This document shows, one piece after another, positions 9,501 through 18,281 of a stretch of 42,946 bases of DNA. The stretch lies in the IMG/VR virus record IMGVR_UViG_3300026116_000061, positions 1 through 42,946 of that record. One strand, given 5' to 3'. Source of the DNA: a virus. Positions within the stretch are counted from its first letter, which is position 1, and every line of letters begins with the position of its first letter. Below the pieces are notes generated by a model. That model was given only the letters and a program-made list of their open reading frames with translations, made no database searches and was not told the origin of the DNA. A program made the position numbers and the translations under genes.

Positions 9501-11395
9501 TACGAGGTTACTCCTTTGATGACGTTGAAGTTGATAACCGGCTGTTCGGTGGTTGTGCCACCAGTTGTAGCGAAGGAAATCTTGAAACTGCCTGCTGCGA
9601 CGTTTGTTACGAGAAGGATGTATAAATCCGTACCGGACTTCTGGCTAAGATGGATGGTGTCGGTAGCTGCGACAGTGCTGTTGGTTACAGTGAATGTCTG
9701 GTAGGACGCCGAACCAGCAGCCGAGACGAGTGTAATCGCCCCAGAGGTTTTATTGAGGGTGACACCAGTCGTTCGGCTAGTCGCCTGAGTTACCGTACCG
9801 CCAGCACCCGTGCCATAACCGATACCGGCTGTACCGATGGAGAGAATGCTGCCTGTTGCTTTGAGGTTACCAGCACCGGGGTCCGAAGCATACGTACCGA
9901 GGTTCAGACCGCCAGTAGAAGTCAACCGCATACGCTCAGCGATTGAACCAGCGTTACTCGTCAGCCAGAGCCAACGACCGGAGACAGAACCGGCTGCTAC
10001 GGCATCGACTTCTGCGCGGAAATCAGCGGCTTCACGAATAACACTACCAGTGTCACAACCCCCGACTTGTATCCAGAACATGAAGTCATTGACGCTGACT
10101 GGCCCACCAGCTCTGTTCTTATTGAACTGCCACAGTGGACAGTTCGCATCGTTCGCGGTGTTAAGGATGCTCCAGTTAGGCGCAAAGGCGGATGACGAAG
10201 AAGACGACAGGCCCGAGGATGTGAAAGATAGGAACGAGCTGCCACCACCACGAGGCTTGAACGAGTGGGTCGTGTTGTAATAGTAGTTCGTAGGATCGGT
10301 AGCGTTGCCGAGATCAATCGCGATACCACCAGCAGGCTCATAAAAACTGTGGTAGTTCGTATTAACAGCCGCAAGTTTATTAGCCCCGAGATAAAAACCA
10401 CTAGCCGCCGCCGCTGATATCGTCGAGGACCCGACAACCGCTCCCCCGATCCATGCTGCACCACCGATGCCAGCACCACCAACAACTTGGAATGCACCGG
10501 TCACGGTGGACGTAGCGGCATCTGACGATAGAACTGTGACGCTGCTCGTGCCCGCCGTAACATTCCGCCAGATTTTCAGAATGTCGCCATCAGTGCCAGC
10601 TACCCGGCTGCCGAGTGTCGACGCGGAACTGCCGTCATTGTTCATCCAGAAGAATTTCCAATAGGCACCGTAATTGTCGTCTTTATTTACGTCAAAGAAC
10701 ACCGTGCCAGATGGAACAGTAGTTGATGGGCCAGCAGTCGTGATTACTTTTAAAACAGTGTTTGAAGGAGGGGAATTTGTAGTCGGCCCCGTGCCTATGA
10801 AGAGGGTGTTCGATGCAACGAGACTTGCCGCAGTTAGGTTCTTAGCAACACCGATCCCACCAAGAGTAGTTATAGCCCCCGTCGACGTGGACGTAGAGTC
10901 CGTCGTAGCGGAGAAAGTCGCGCCACCTTGGAACTCGAAGATATTGTTCTGGGATTTGAGCTGCATATGGCCGTCAGAAACCTGACGGTTAATCTCAGTC
11001 CCGTTAGAAAAATCTATCTTATTCCCTGCTCCGATCCCCAATGTCGCATTGATTTGAACAGCGGCGCTATAGGTGTTCGTGCCCGACCAGACGTTGTTCC
11101 CGTCTAGAAAAGGAACTGTATGGCCTGAAGTACCAGTCGTAGCCGTGACGAACAACCCGGCAGCAGTTAAGTCTTGCAGTCGAACGGGATCAAGCGGGTA
11201 CGACGGTTGAGGAAGATTAAGAATACGGAAGCCGTTCATATCGAACGACGCAAGCATCGTATTCGGGGAAGTTCCGTCCCGCGATAGTGTATTCTCTAAA
11301 GCTGCCTCTACAGACGAATTATTGTTATTTAACGTCGAGAGAGCGGATTGCTCATCGGTCAGCGAGGCAAGATCACTGAGAGTTAACTTAGCCAT
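9500..11395 (-). CDS. Tail fibre protein
   Basis: The 631-aa protein opens with MAKLTLSDLASLTDEQSAL and continues with NTLSRDGTSPNTM and MNGFRILNLPQP, the standard virion-attachment opening of many podovirus tail fibres. The rest is low-complexity, Thr/Ser/Gly/Ala-rich sequence with repeated short strands, as expected for a trimeric beta-helical shaft. The C-terminal part contains VTLNKTSGAITLVSAAGS and a short beta-strand end domain without an obvious catalytic site. The start overlaps the upstream fibre gene as TGATG. Confidence 0.8.
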   Translation of the reverse strand: MAKLTLSDLASLTDEQSALSTLNNNNSSVEAALENTLSRDGTSPNTMLASFDMNGFRILNLPQPSYPLDPVRLQDLTAAGLFVTATTGTSGHTVPFLDGNNVWSGTNTYSAAVQINATLGIGAGNKIDFSNGTEINRQVSDGHMQLKSQNNIFEFQGGATFSATTDSTSTSTGAITTLGGIGVAKNLTAASLVASNTLFIGTGPTTNSPPSNTVLKVITTAGPSTTVPSGTVFFDVNKDDNYGAYWKFFWMNNDGSSASTLGSRVAGTDGDILKIWRNVTAGTSSVTVLSSDAATSTVTGAFQVVGGAGIGGAAWIGGAVVGSSTISAAAASGFYLGANKLAAVNTNYHSFYEPAGGIAIDLGNATDPTNYYYNTTHSFKPRGGGSSFLSFTSSGLSSSSSSAFAPNWSILNTANDANCPLWQFNKNRAGGPVSVNDFMFWIQVGGCDTGSVIREAADFRAEVDAVAAGSVSGRWLWLTSNAGSIAERMRLTSTGGLNLGTYASDPGAGNLKATGSILSIGTAGIGYGTGAGGTVTQATSRTTGVTLNKTSGAITLVSAAGSASYQTFTVTNSTVAATDTIHLSQKSGTDLYILLVTNVAAGSFKISFATTGGTTTEQPVINFNVIKGVTS

Positions 11396-12009
11396 CAGGC
11401 GACCTTCCAGACAAGAGCTTCACTGTAAACTTCCGTGCCGTGATTGAAAGATTGCCCGCCAGAGACGTTCCCAGTAGCGTATCGTTGGAGATACAAGGTG
11501 CTTGTGCCCGACAGGGTAAACCGACCTCTGAGGCTAAGGGTTGAAACCATACCGATGCTATTAAAAATAATGATTGATCGCCCTTCGATAATAGATGCCG
11601 AAGTGGTATTATTATAGAGGCGGATTTTCACTTGACTAGTTGAGCCTGCCGCATAGTACGATGGTACGACAGCATCGATAAAATAAGTTCCTGCCGGAAG
11701 GATAATTCCGTTAGAACTCAGTGAGGCGGATGTGATTTCATTGGTTACAGATGTATTCAGTGTAACCGTCGACCAAGTGTTTAAACTGCCAATCGAATTC
11801 GGTGAGACACCGGCACTCTGCTCCTCTCGGGTATGGAAAAGCTGGGCTCCGAAAGGGTTACCCGTAGTCTGGAGACTTGTATGGGTCAACTTACCGAAAG
11901 GCGCATCACCCGAGCCATTAGCAATCGGGACTTGGCCTGTGGTAGCTGAGTCAGCCCCCTTGATAACATGGAGGTCCGTGCCCGTGAGATTTTTATGTGC
12001 TACAGTCAT
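11395..12009 (-). CDS. Short tail or head fibre with C1q/TNF-like C-terminal domain
   Basis: The 204-aa protein starts TVAHKNLTGTDLHVIKGA, typical of small phage fibre proteins. Its C-terminal 120 residues alternate hydrophobic strands with Ser/Thr-rich turns (IILPAGTYFIDAVVPSYYAAG, VKIRLYNNTTS, LRGRFTLSGTSTLYLQ). That order resembles the jelly-roll C1q/TNF-like domains that trimerise at fibre tips. No catalytic residues are seen. The gene follows the decoration-type gene after 45 bases and overlaps the large fibre gene. Confidence 0.62.
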   Translation of the reverse strand: MTVAHKNLTGTDLHVIKGADSATTGQVPIANGSGDAPFGKLTHTSLQTTGNPFGAQLFHTREEQSAGVSPNSIGSLNTWSTVTLNTSVTNEITSASLSSNGIILPAGTYFIDAVVPSYYAAGSTSQVKIRLYNNTTSASIIEGRSIIIFNSIGMVSTLSLRGRFTLSGTSTLYLQRYATGNVSGGQSFNHGTEVYSEALVWKVA

Positions 12010-12054
12010 TATACCTCCAAGGGAGAAGGGAGCCCCGAAGGGCTCCCCTCAAGA

Positions 12055-12564
12055 TTAGACACCGAACCACTTCACGCGGACACGAAGCACACCAGCGGTA
12101 AATACCGCCGTGCCTGCCTTAGCCACCGCGAAACCGGGGTTCGCAGTAGTCGTGCCGATGAGTGCTCCGGCCGCCGTCGACCCATTGATAAGGTTCAGAC
12201 GCTTACCAGCGGTGTCGATGGTGGCCTTCGCAGCGGCCGCAACCAAACCATCGAAGTCGATTTCGGTGGTTCGATCATAACGTACGAGACCGATGTCAAG
12301 GGTCGCCGAGCCACCAGAGGTAGCACCGGTAACCACTTCGACTTCGACCTCCTCGATCCGAGCATTCTTAGGGAACGTCGCCGTATCCCAGAGAATGGTC
12401 TGACCGGAAGTAGTCAGATCGGTAAGGTCAAGGGTAAATTCAGCGATGCGGACACCGCCGAATGCCTTTACCTCACCAGAGGGGTTCTTGGTAGTGTCCT
12501 GAGAAGCCGCTTCATCGCGACCAAACTTGACACCAAGACCGTCAGAGTTCTGCCAAATAGTCAT
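12055..12564 (-). CDS. Capsid-associated structural protein (decoration candidate)
   Basis: The 169-aa, Ala/Thr/Gly-rich, strand-forming protein starts MTIWQNSDGLGVKFG. It has no membrane segment. It lies 12 bases behind the coat gene with a Shine-Dalgarno sequence, so it should be made in large amounts with the coat protein. Small proteins with this opening are found behind the coat gene in other podoviruses and are taken as head decoration or head-fibre base proteins. The function is inferred from place and composition. Confidence 0.6.
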   Translation of the reverse strand: MTIWQNSDGLGVKFGRDEAASQDTTKNPSGEVKAFGGVRIAEFTLDLTDLTTSGQTILWDTATFPKNARIEEVEVEVVTGATSGGSATLDIGLVRYDRTTEIDFDGLVAAAAKATIDTAGKRLNLINGSTAAGALIGTTTANPGFAVAKAGTAVFTAGVLRVRVKWFGV

Positions 12565-12576
12565 ATGACCCTCCTA

Positions 12577-13527
12577 TTACGAGACCTGATCGGTGGCGGA
12601 CAAGACAACCACAAGGTTCTCCGGACGGAAGAGTTTATAACCGTAACGACAAGTCGTCACGTACTCTTCACGCTGAAGGTCCTTGTTGTAGTCGCTGTCA
12701 ACCTTCGGAGGCTGCCGGATCGATCCCACGAAGGGGAGAACGTCCTGCGTCGCCGAGAAGAACAGGTTGGCAACGCCGGTAGCACCGACGGAGACCGAGT
12801 TAATGGTTTCCGAGCCAACCAGTTTGAGGTTCTGGCTCTCGTAAACGTCAAAGCCGTAGACGTTACGAATGAACCGCATACCGGTGGAGATACCGGAAGC
12901 GATAATGCCTTCCCAACGCGGGTTGTTCGAGACGTTCGTGATGTTCGTGCTGGTCTCCAGCGCAAACGCCACCGACGGGTGAACAATCGCGATACGGTTG
13001 GTATTCGGGACGTTCGCCATAGTCAGTGCGTAGTTCGCACGCGCGAAGTCCTTCGGCTGAACGACAGCGTTCGTACCCGAGGCCACGAAGCGGTGATCGC
13101 CACCGTTGATCGTGTTCAAGTTCGAGGCAGTCTGAGCAGTCGGACCAACGTCCAGCACCTTGACTTCCATTTCCTTCGCAATAGCACGATGCTGCTTGGG
13201 AACGAACGAAGCCATCAGACGACCCATGACATAGCTGTCCTGTTTCATCTTCTCGGTGATGTACGTCGCGGTGGACTTGTACTGGTCAATGGTGAACGTG
13301 AAGTTACCGGTATCCATCGCGGTGTAACGCACAGCGGCGTTTTCCACGTAGTCCTGTACTTCAGCCTGACCGATAGACGGGATATTCAGAGTATCGCCAT
13401 CCGGGAAGTCCGTGATAATGTCGACGAACTTAGTCGCAAAGAGTTCGTCCAAAAGGACCTCTTTGAGACGGGTCGACCACAGGTTCGAGCGGATGAGATG
13501 CTCGTTAGTTGCGGTTGAAAAAGACAT
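12577..13527 (-). CDS. Major capsid protein
   Basis: The 316-aa protein has an HK97-type coat pattern: an N-terminal arm (residues 1-45), an extended strand region with DTLNIPSIGQ, a spine-helix candidate (PKQHRAIAKEMEVKVLD) and a C-terminal A-domain ending with RYGYKLFRPENLVVVL. It sits between the scaffold candidate and the decoration candidate, has a strong Shine-Dalgarno sequence (AAGGAGACAT before ATG), and its codons are strongly biased to C-ending forms as in a highly expressed gene. The length matches small podovirus coat proteins. Confidence 0.85.
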   Translation of the reverse strand: MSFSTATNEHLIRSNLWSTRLKEVLLDELFATKFVDIITDFPDGDTLNIPSIGQAEVQDYVENAAVRYTAMDTGNFTFTIDQYKSTATYITEKMKQDSYVMGRLMASFVPKQHRAIAKEMEVKVLDVGPTAQTASNLNTINGGDHRFVASGTNAVVQPKDFARANYALTMANVPNTNRIAIVHPSVAFALETSTNITNVSNNPRWEGIIASGISTGMRFIRNVYGFDVYESQNLKLVGSETINSVSVGATGVANLFFSATQDVLPFVGSIRQPPKVDSDYNKDLQREEYVTTCRYGYKLFRPENLVVVLSATDQVS

Positions 13528-13539
13528 CTAATGTCTCCT

Positions 13540-14253
13540 TTATGAAGAGTAGAACCGCTCCGGACCTTGCCGTTTCAGTTCTTGGAATTCCTCCATTTGC
13601 ACTGCTGGAGTAAAGTATCGGGTGGGATCACTCTTCCGCATCTCGGAGTAATACTTATTACCGCGACTGTTTGTCTGAGGCGTGAAGGCCGCAGGGTTAA
13701 CCCGACTTGCCGGAGGGGCAACGCTTTCGGGGGTACGGTCGCTAGGCAATACCAAGGCAAGAAACGCCTGTGGAGTATTAGCCGCCATTTGGTTCAACTG
13801 ATCCATGCCGATGTTTAATTCAGCAGCACGCTGTTTAACGTATTTCGTGTAGTCTTCACCGATCTTCTCGGTTAGCGTGTCTTTCACTGTGATGAGGTTC
13901 CTAGAACGGATGTTCTGGGCTTCACGTTCAGCGATTGAACGCTGTACCATTTCCTCGATCTTTGCGGGATCGACTGATGGCTGAGGCGGTGTTACTTCAC
14001 GAGCGGGAGGTTCCGTCCGTTCGGTCAACTGTGCCTGTTCCAGAGCCTTAATACGGTCATCAAAGGCTCTGGCATTTTCTCTTTCTCGAAAGGTCTCTTC
14101 GAGTTGTCGTTTCTCATCGATTAATCTCTGGATGAAGGTATCCTTTTCAACGAGGGCTTTAGCCACGGCGTCTTGATCGGAATACTTTTTACCATCACCC
14201 ATGAGATCATCGAGTTTCATGGTAGCAGGAGTTTCGAAGATGTTATCGGTCAT
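13540..14253 (-). CDS. Capsid assembly scaffold protein
   Basis: I place the start at the ATG at 14253 because AAAAGGAA lies upstream and the product MTDNIFETPATMKLDD is acidic and typical. This gives 237 aa; an upstream in-frame start would add 30 basic residues of poor character. The protein is charged and helical, with a likely coiled coil near residues 35-75 (FIQRLIDEKRQLEETFRERE), a Pro-rich hinge near 85-95, and a basic C-terminus with RKSDPTRYFTP suited to coat binding. It lies directly upstream of the coat gene, the usual place of scaffolds. Confidence 0.78.
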   Translation of the reverse strand: MTDNIFETPATMKLDDLMGDGKKYSDQDAVAKALVEKDTFIQRLIDEKRQLEETFRERENARAFDDRIKALEQAQLTERTEPPAREVTPPQPSVDPAKIEEMVQRSIAEREAQNIRSRNLITVKDTLTEKIGEDYTKYVKQRAAELNIGMDQLNQMAANTPQAFLALVLPSDRTPESVAPPASRVNPAAFTPQTNSRGNKYYSEMRKSDPTRYFTPAVQMEEFQELKRQGPERFYSS

Positions 14254-14264
14254 AACATTCCTTT

Positions 14265-14522
14265 TTAAAAGAAGCTGATTAGGTCTTTCAGCTTTTGAAT
14301 GATTTCTCTGTTGCCGTTTCTGTGGGCTTGAAGTTCGGCCCAATTGGCTACAGAATATTGATCTGGTTTAGTTTCCTGACGGAGGATAGTTTCTTCCCAC
14401 TCCGTAATAATGTCCTGCAATCGAGCAAAGACGAGAGTGTTATTACGAAGGGTCTTTTCGAAACTCTCTCGCCTATCAGGCTCAGAAAGGTGTTTCAGCC
14501 AGTCTGTCTGGAGAGGTTTCAT
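14265..14522 (-). CDS. Small head-module protein of unknown role
   Basis: The 85-aa, helical and charged protein (MKPLQTDWLKHLSEPDRRESF) lies between portal and scaffold genes. Its ATG overlaps the portal stop as ATGA, so translation is probably coupled. No domain is recognised and there is no signal or membrane segment. The motif QDIITEWEETILRQE is a probable amphipathic helix. A head-assembly role is suggested by position only. Confidence 0.72.
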   Translation of the reverse strand: MKPLQTDWLKHLSEPDRRESFEKTLRNNTLVFARLQDIITEWEETILRQETKPDQYSVANWAELQAHRNGNREIIQKLKDLISFF

Positions 14523-16348
14523 TTAGGCGGTTCTTGAGGCTGAGGGACTTGCGGTACGGGAGCAACACTCGGATCATGGTCATCCGGTGTCAGACCTGTG
14601 GGTGTCATTGCTTCCATGCCGACCTGCTGTTGATACGCCTGAGCAAGTCTCTGTGCGTCGGCCTGTTCAGCTAGTCGAACAAAGGGCTGAACGATATTGT
14701 AATCCTTGATCTGGAACTCATCTGCTAGAAACTTAGCCATCTGGATGCCAGAGAAGTGGACTGCCACCGTCGGGTCTTGGCCCATCGGTGAGTTGAAGAA
14801 GGTATTCAGATTTTGTAGGAGTTCGGCCTTTTCAGCGAAGTTCCTAGCGGCTACGGGCTTGAGCCTGCCTGCCCCTGTGATATCCGCTGCTGAGAGATCG
14901 AGAAAGGACTGGAAGTTAAAATCATCATCAAACACCGGGATTGATTGCGTACCGGAGATATTCCGGCGGCCCATTTCCAGAAGGGCGTTGAGGACATTCT
15001 CAGTGAACTGTTCTTCGTACATCTGGATGCGAGCGCCGTAGATACGGCTGGCAGCATTGTCTAATTTCTGAACTTCGTATGCCGTTTTCTCGCCCGGAGA
15101 CCTGATCCCCATTTGCTCACCGGGAGCCCCAGCGATTACTTCCATAGTCTGGAACAAGAAGGCAAGCTCGGTATTCAACTGAAGAATGTTCAGGTTCGGC
15201 ATGAGGACTTCTACGTCCCCATCGTCACCGCAGTAAATTCTCGCCATCGGCCCCCAAGTAAAATCTTGGACAGTACCTTTGATCTTCAGGGGCGGGGCCA
15301 TAGAAATGGTTAGATAGTCGGCCTTTTGGTTCTCTACATAATCGACGCGGAACTGCATCCCGACAAGGTTGTCCAGTGGACCCATCGCCCAGAGGTTGTC
15401 TTGGCGAGGCCGCCACCCACAATGGAAAATGGGAGCGTAGCCGAAATAACTCGGATTTGGTTTCTTGCCGATGACCTTATGACGGTCAACGACGGTAATG
15501 ACATAGTTCTCAAGGAATTCATCTTTGTCCCAATCGTATACGTCACCGTAGAAAGTCAGAATTTCCACCATATCCGAGACGAGATAACTACGGAAGGACG
15601 TGAAACCATCCATCGCGTACTGCTCATCGAAGCCTGCCATGTCACCTGTGTAGGTCTGGGCCGTCCTTCGGATATCTCTTAGATAGGCGAAGAGTTCTTC
15701 GTATTCCTTTTTGTTCTCTGGAGTGCTCTGGTTGATAAGAAGTTTCTTGAGTTCTCCAAACGAGATAATGCTGCGTACAACCTTAGGCGTCTCACGAAAC
15801 GACGGAGCGGTCGGATTGAAGACGATATCAAGCGGAGAAATCCTCCGGAGGCAGGGACCGACATAGCCGACTTGTTCCTTTCCGTCCTTGAGTTTAATCC
15901 GCTGGTCTACCCAGTCTACCGTACCGAAGCAATTCCCGTAATCAACGAAGTCGTCGATACACTTCTTCATCTCGGCTTTGAACTGGCCATAGTTGACCCA
16001 ATACCGAGTGATCGTTTTAATCGCTTCGCGTTTATCCTGTTGGTTACTGTCGTCGTTGTCAGCTTCCCAATCGAACCACATCCTTCGAGGAAAACTATTT
16101 AGATAGTAGTTCGCTGTGAGATTATCTCTGATCTGACAAATCTTTGGAATGGTAGTGGTATTCTTCCACATCTGAGTGGCGTTGTTAGTCTTCTGCGTAC
16201 TCGTAGCGAAGACGTACTTCCGCAATTCGATCTTCTCGTTCAGCCAATCCTGACGGAGAGTATTATTCGTAGTCCAGAACTTAGCAACGTGATTGCCAAG
16301 TTGATCAGGAGACATGAAGTCGGTCAGGTTAAGAACTTTACCTGCCAT
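14519..16348 (-). CDS. Portal (head-to-tail connector) protein
   Basis: The 609-aa protein lies between large terminase and scaffold, overlapping both genes. It has the mixed helical and strand composition of portals, with features such as DNLTANYYLNSFPRRMWFDW, CIDDFVDYGNCFGTVDW and ISPLDIVFNPTA in the first third. The segment PGEQMGIRSPGEKTAYEVQK, near residue 420, is the typical portal pattern. A helical crown-like C-terminus ends in a Pro/Gln-rich tail (PVPQVPQPQEPPK). It should form the dodecameric DNA gate and packaging-motor dock. The start overlaps the terminase stop. Confidence 0.85.
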   Translation of the reverse strand: MAGKVLNLTDFMSPDQLGNHVAKFWTTNNTLRQDWLNEKIELRKYVFATSTQKTNNATQMWKNTTTIPKICQIRDNLTANYYLNSFPRRMWFDWEADNDDSNQQDKREAIKTITRYWVNYGQFKAEMKKCIDDFVDYGNCFGTVDWVDQRIKLKDGKEQVGYVGPCLRRISPLDIVFNPTAPSFRETPKVVRSIISFGELKKLLINQSTPENKKEYEELFAYLRDIRRTAQTYTGDMAGFDEQYAMDGFTSFRSYLVSDMVEILTFYGDVYDWDKDEFLENYVITVVDRHKVIGKKPNPSYFGYAPIFHCGWRPRQDNLWAMGPLDNLVGMQFRVDYVENQKADYLTISMAPPLKIKGTVQDFTWGPMARIYCGDDGDVEVLMPNLNILQLNTELAFLFQTMEVIAGAPGEQMGIRSPGEKTAYEVQKLDNAASRIYGARIQMYEEQFTENVLNALLEMGRRNISGTQSIPVFDDDFNFQSFLDLSAADITGAGRLKPVAARNFAEKAELLQNLNTFFNSPMGQDPTVAVHFSGIQMAKFLADEFQIKDYNIVQPFVRLAEQADAQRLAQAYQQQVGMEAMTPTGLTPDDHDPSVAPVPQVPQPQEPPK

Positions 16349-17907
16349 TAGAATACGCCTCCAAATCTAGGATTACTTTTGTAAGGAATTTGCGGAAGAC
16401 TTGTAGCGGCTGTTTGAGCCGGGGCCATCGCGATCTCAATAGCTGAGGCGAGAGCGTCTTTGCAGTCGTCGTGCGGAGGATTGTTCAAGATGAGTTCTTC
16501 TTCGAGTGTTTGACAATTTCCGCCAAGGTAATGCCAGATTTGCCGATTGTCGTAGCGCGGACCAAGGATGGCTTCAAGACGTTCCTCCTTTGACCCCTGC
16601 TTACCCGTAGGTCGATGGTCGATGATAGACAAAGCAAGACCATGAATACGAATATAATTTTGTTTAAGATCATCGACGATTACCTGTTGGGCTGCTGTGA
16701 TTTCAGCGTGGACCTTCCGGAAGTCCCATTTCTGATGGAGGGTGAGAAGGTGGCTGAAGTAAGTCGCGATTTTATTCGTATCACCTACTTTGAACCGGTC
16801 GATCTCAAGAACGTAGTAATTCCTATTGGCATCGATACCTACGACAGCGATTGCTGTGTAGTCAGCCCGCTCCTTACTGGAGTAGGCGAAGTCGATAGCC
16901 GCTACGACGTTCAGCTTGTTTTGTTTATAATACCAGTACCCAGCGTTTCGGCTAAGATGTGCTCTGTCGTAATACTGGAAGCACTCTTTCGAAATTCCGC
17001 CTCCGTCTGGATCATTCGGATCGTTGTAGTATTGGGCTCTATATTGAACTTTATCGAGATAGGCTGCTCGTTTTCTCGCGAGTATTTCTCGATTAAAGCC
17101 AAAAGGTTTGCCATCCTTCCGGAACTGTACGGGCCAGAGAAACTCACCCGTACCGTCGCCTCTACTTTCGACCTGTCTCTCGAAGACTTCATACAACGAC
17201 TCGATTGCGGTAATCTCAGCGTTATCGTCGAACTGTTCTACGCCGATGTTAATGAGATCGTGGTAGAGGTCCTTAGGATGATACCGAGTGCCTACTGCCC
17301 ATTCTTCCACACCAGCGTCGCCAATAGAAGCTAGAAGGGAGTATTGCTCTGCGACCTTCTGCCTACTTTCCTGCGTGTAGGCGTTCTCCTTAACCACTAC
17401 GTCGTCGAGGATGATAACGTCAGCATGGAGGCCGGTGATCGAAGTAGTCAACCCTGCGGTGAAAACAGTAGGATCGCGGACGTTCTCAGCTTTTCGGATT
17501 GGATGATCCACCGCTATTTCTGCTTCTGTCCACTTCGTACGTTTCCCCTCGTCAGGGTGGACCAACTCCGGCCAGTAAAATCTTACAATATCGGATGTAA
17601 GAATATCTTTGATAGCGCCGAGTTGCTTGTAGGCAAGGTTTGCAGTCGATGAAATATAGAGGATGCGGACTGCTGGATCACGTACAATTCTCCATGCGGC
17701 TCGAATAGCCACCATTGCAGACTTGCCATGATCTCGGGGGAGTAGCACGAGCTGATGAGATTTAGCATCTTCTCTAGTCCACCATTTGAAGAGTTCTACG
17801 TGGACTGCACCATAGACTCTATTGGGAAGAACTAACCTAGCGAAAGTCTCAAGATCGGCTTCGGCTAGTTCTCTAATCTCCGCCTTCTTGTCCTTTCGCG
17901 ATGACAT
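16348..17907 (-). CDS. Terminase large subunit (packaging ATPase and nuclease)
   Basis: The 519-aa protein shows both TerL domains. In the ATPase half, LLPRDHGKSAMVAI (about residues 55-68) is the adapted Walker A loop, and DVIILDDVVVKENAYT (about 163-178) supplies the Walker B acids. In the RNase H-like nuclease half, VVAAIDFAYSSKERAD holds the first metal-binding Asp, and NPPHDDCKDALASAIEIA near residue 475 holds the last acids. It powers DNA entry into the prohead and cuts the concatemer. The start overlaps the stop of the upstream small gene as TAATG. Confidence 0.92.
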   Translation of the reverse strand: MSSRKDKKAEIRELAEADLETFARLVLPNRVYGAVHVELFKWWTREDAKSHQLVLLPRDHGKSAMVAIRAAWRIVRDPAVRILYISSTANLAYKQLGAIKDILTSDIVRFYWPELVHPDEGKRTKWTEAEIAVDHPIRKAENVRDPTVFTAGLTTSITGLHADVIILDDVVVKENAYTQESRQKVAEQYSLLASIGDAGVEEWAVGTRYHPKDLYHDLINIGVEQFDDNAEITAIESLYEVFERQVESRGDGTGEFLWPVQFRKDGKPFGFNREILARKRAAYLDKVQYRAQYYNDPNDPDGGGISKECFQYYDRAHLSRNAGYWYYKQNKLNVVAAIDFAYSSKERADYTAIAVVGIDANRNYYVLEIDRFKVGDTNKIATYFSHLLTLHQKWDFRKVHAEITAAQQVIVDDLKQNYIRIHGLALSIIDHRPTGKQGSKEERLEAILGPRYDNRQIWHYLGGNCQTLEEELILNNPPHDDCKDALASAIEIAMAPAQTAATSLPQIPYKSNPRFGGVF

Positions 17908-18119
17908 TAGAATACCCCGATGCCACCTCGTCGCGCTGGACGTTCAGCTTTATCGGGTGGAGAGCCGGCCATGTAAGAACCGGGATCGCGCCACGTAGTC
18001 TGGAGGGCCTGTTGAGCATCACCACCGTTCTGCGACCGAGAATGAACATCCATCGTAGAATTCGGGATCACCTTGTCTAGGGCTCCAGTCAGAACATTAT
18101 TGAATGCATCGATACTCAT
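17907..18119 (-). CDS. Small protein upstream of large terminase
   Basis: The 70-aa protein starts MSIDAFNNVLTGALDKVIP and ends in a basic, Gly/Arg/Pro-rich tail (AERPARRGGIGVF). It has no membrane segment and is probably partly disordered. It overlaps both neighbours by one to four bases. The basic tail could bind DNA or the motor, but no family is recognised. It is too small and lacks an obvious helix-turn-helix, so I do not call it small terminase. Confidence 0.65.
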   Translation of the reverse strand: MSIDAFNNVLTGALDKVIPNSTMDVHSRSQNGGDAQQALQTTWRDPGSYMAGSPPDKAERPARRGGIGVF

Positions 18120-18280
18120 GGGAATTTAAATCCTCTTGTTTGAATGTAGGCCCAAAGAAGACCGAAGAGGGCGGTGGTGAAGATAATGCGTATCGTCCAA
18201 CGACCGACTTCGGCGTAGCGCTCATTCATCCATTCTTTGATCGCTTCTTTGATGAGGTCCTTTTGCTCTTTGTCAGTCAT
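18116..18280 (-). CDS. Single-span small membrane protein
   Basis: The start is set at 18280, giving 54 aa (MTDKEQKDLIKEAIKEWMNE), because the longer reading frame would overlap the glycosidase gene with unlikely basic sequence. The charged helical N-terminus is followed by one hydrophobic segment (about residues 26-47, IRIIFTTALFGLLWAYIQ) and a short basic end RGFKFP. Topology resembles small phage lysis or envelope proteins. It could be a third lysis protein beside the two holin-like proteins, but no family is recognised. Confidence 0.6.
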   Translation of the reverse strand: MTDKEQKDLIKEAIKEWMNERYAEVGRWTIRIIFTTALFGLLWAYIQTRGFKFP

Positions 18281-18281
18281 A

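Noticed and set aside
11968-13518. Long plus-strand frame of 516 codons opposite the coat gene
   Set aside because: Rich in Arg/Val/His from C-ending codons of the coat gene on the other strand, no ribosome site or operon partners; antisense shadow.
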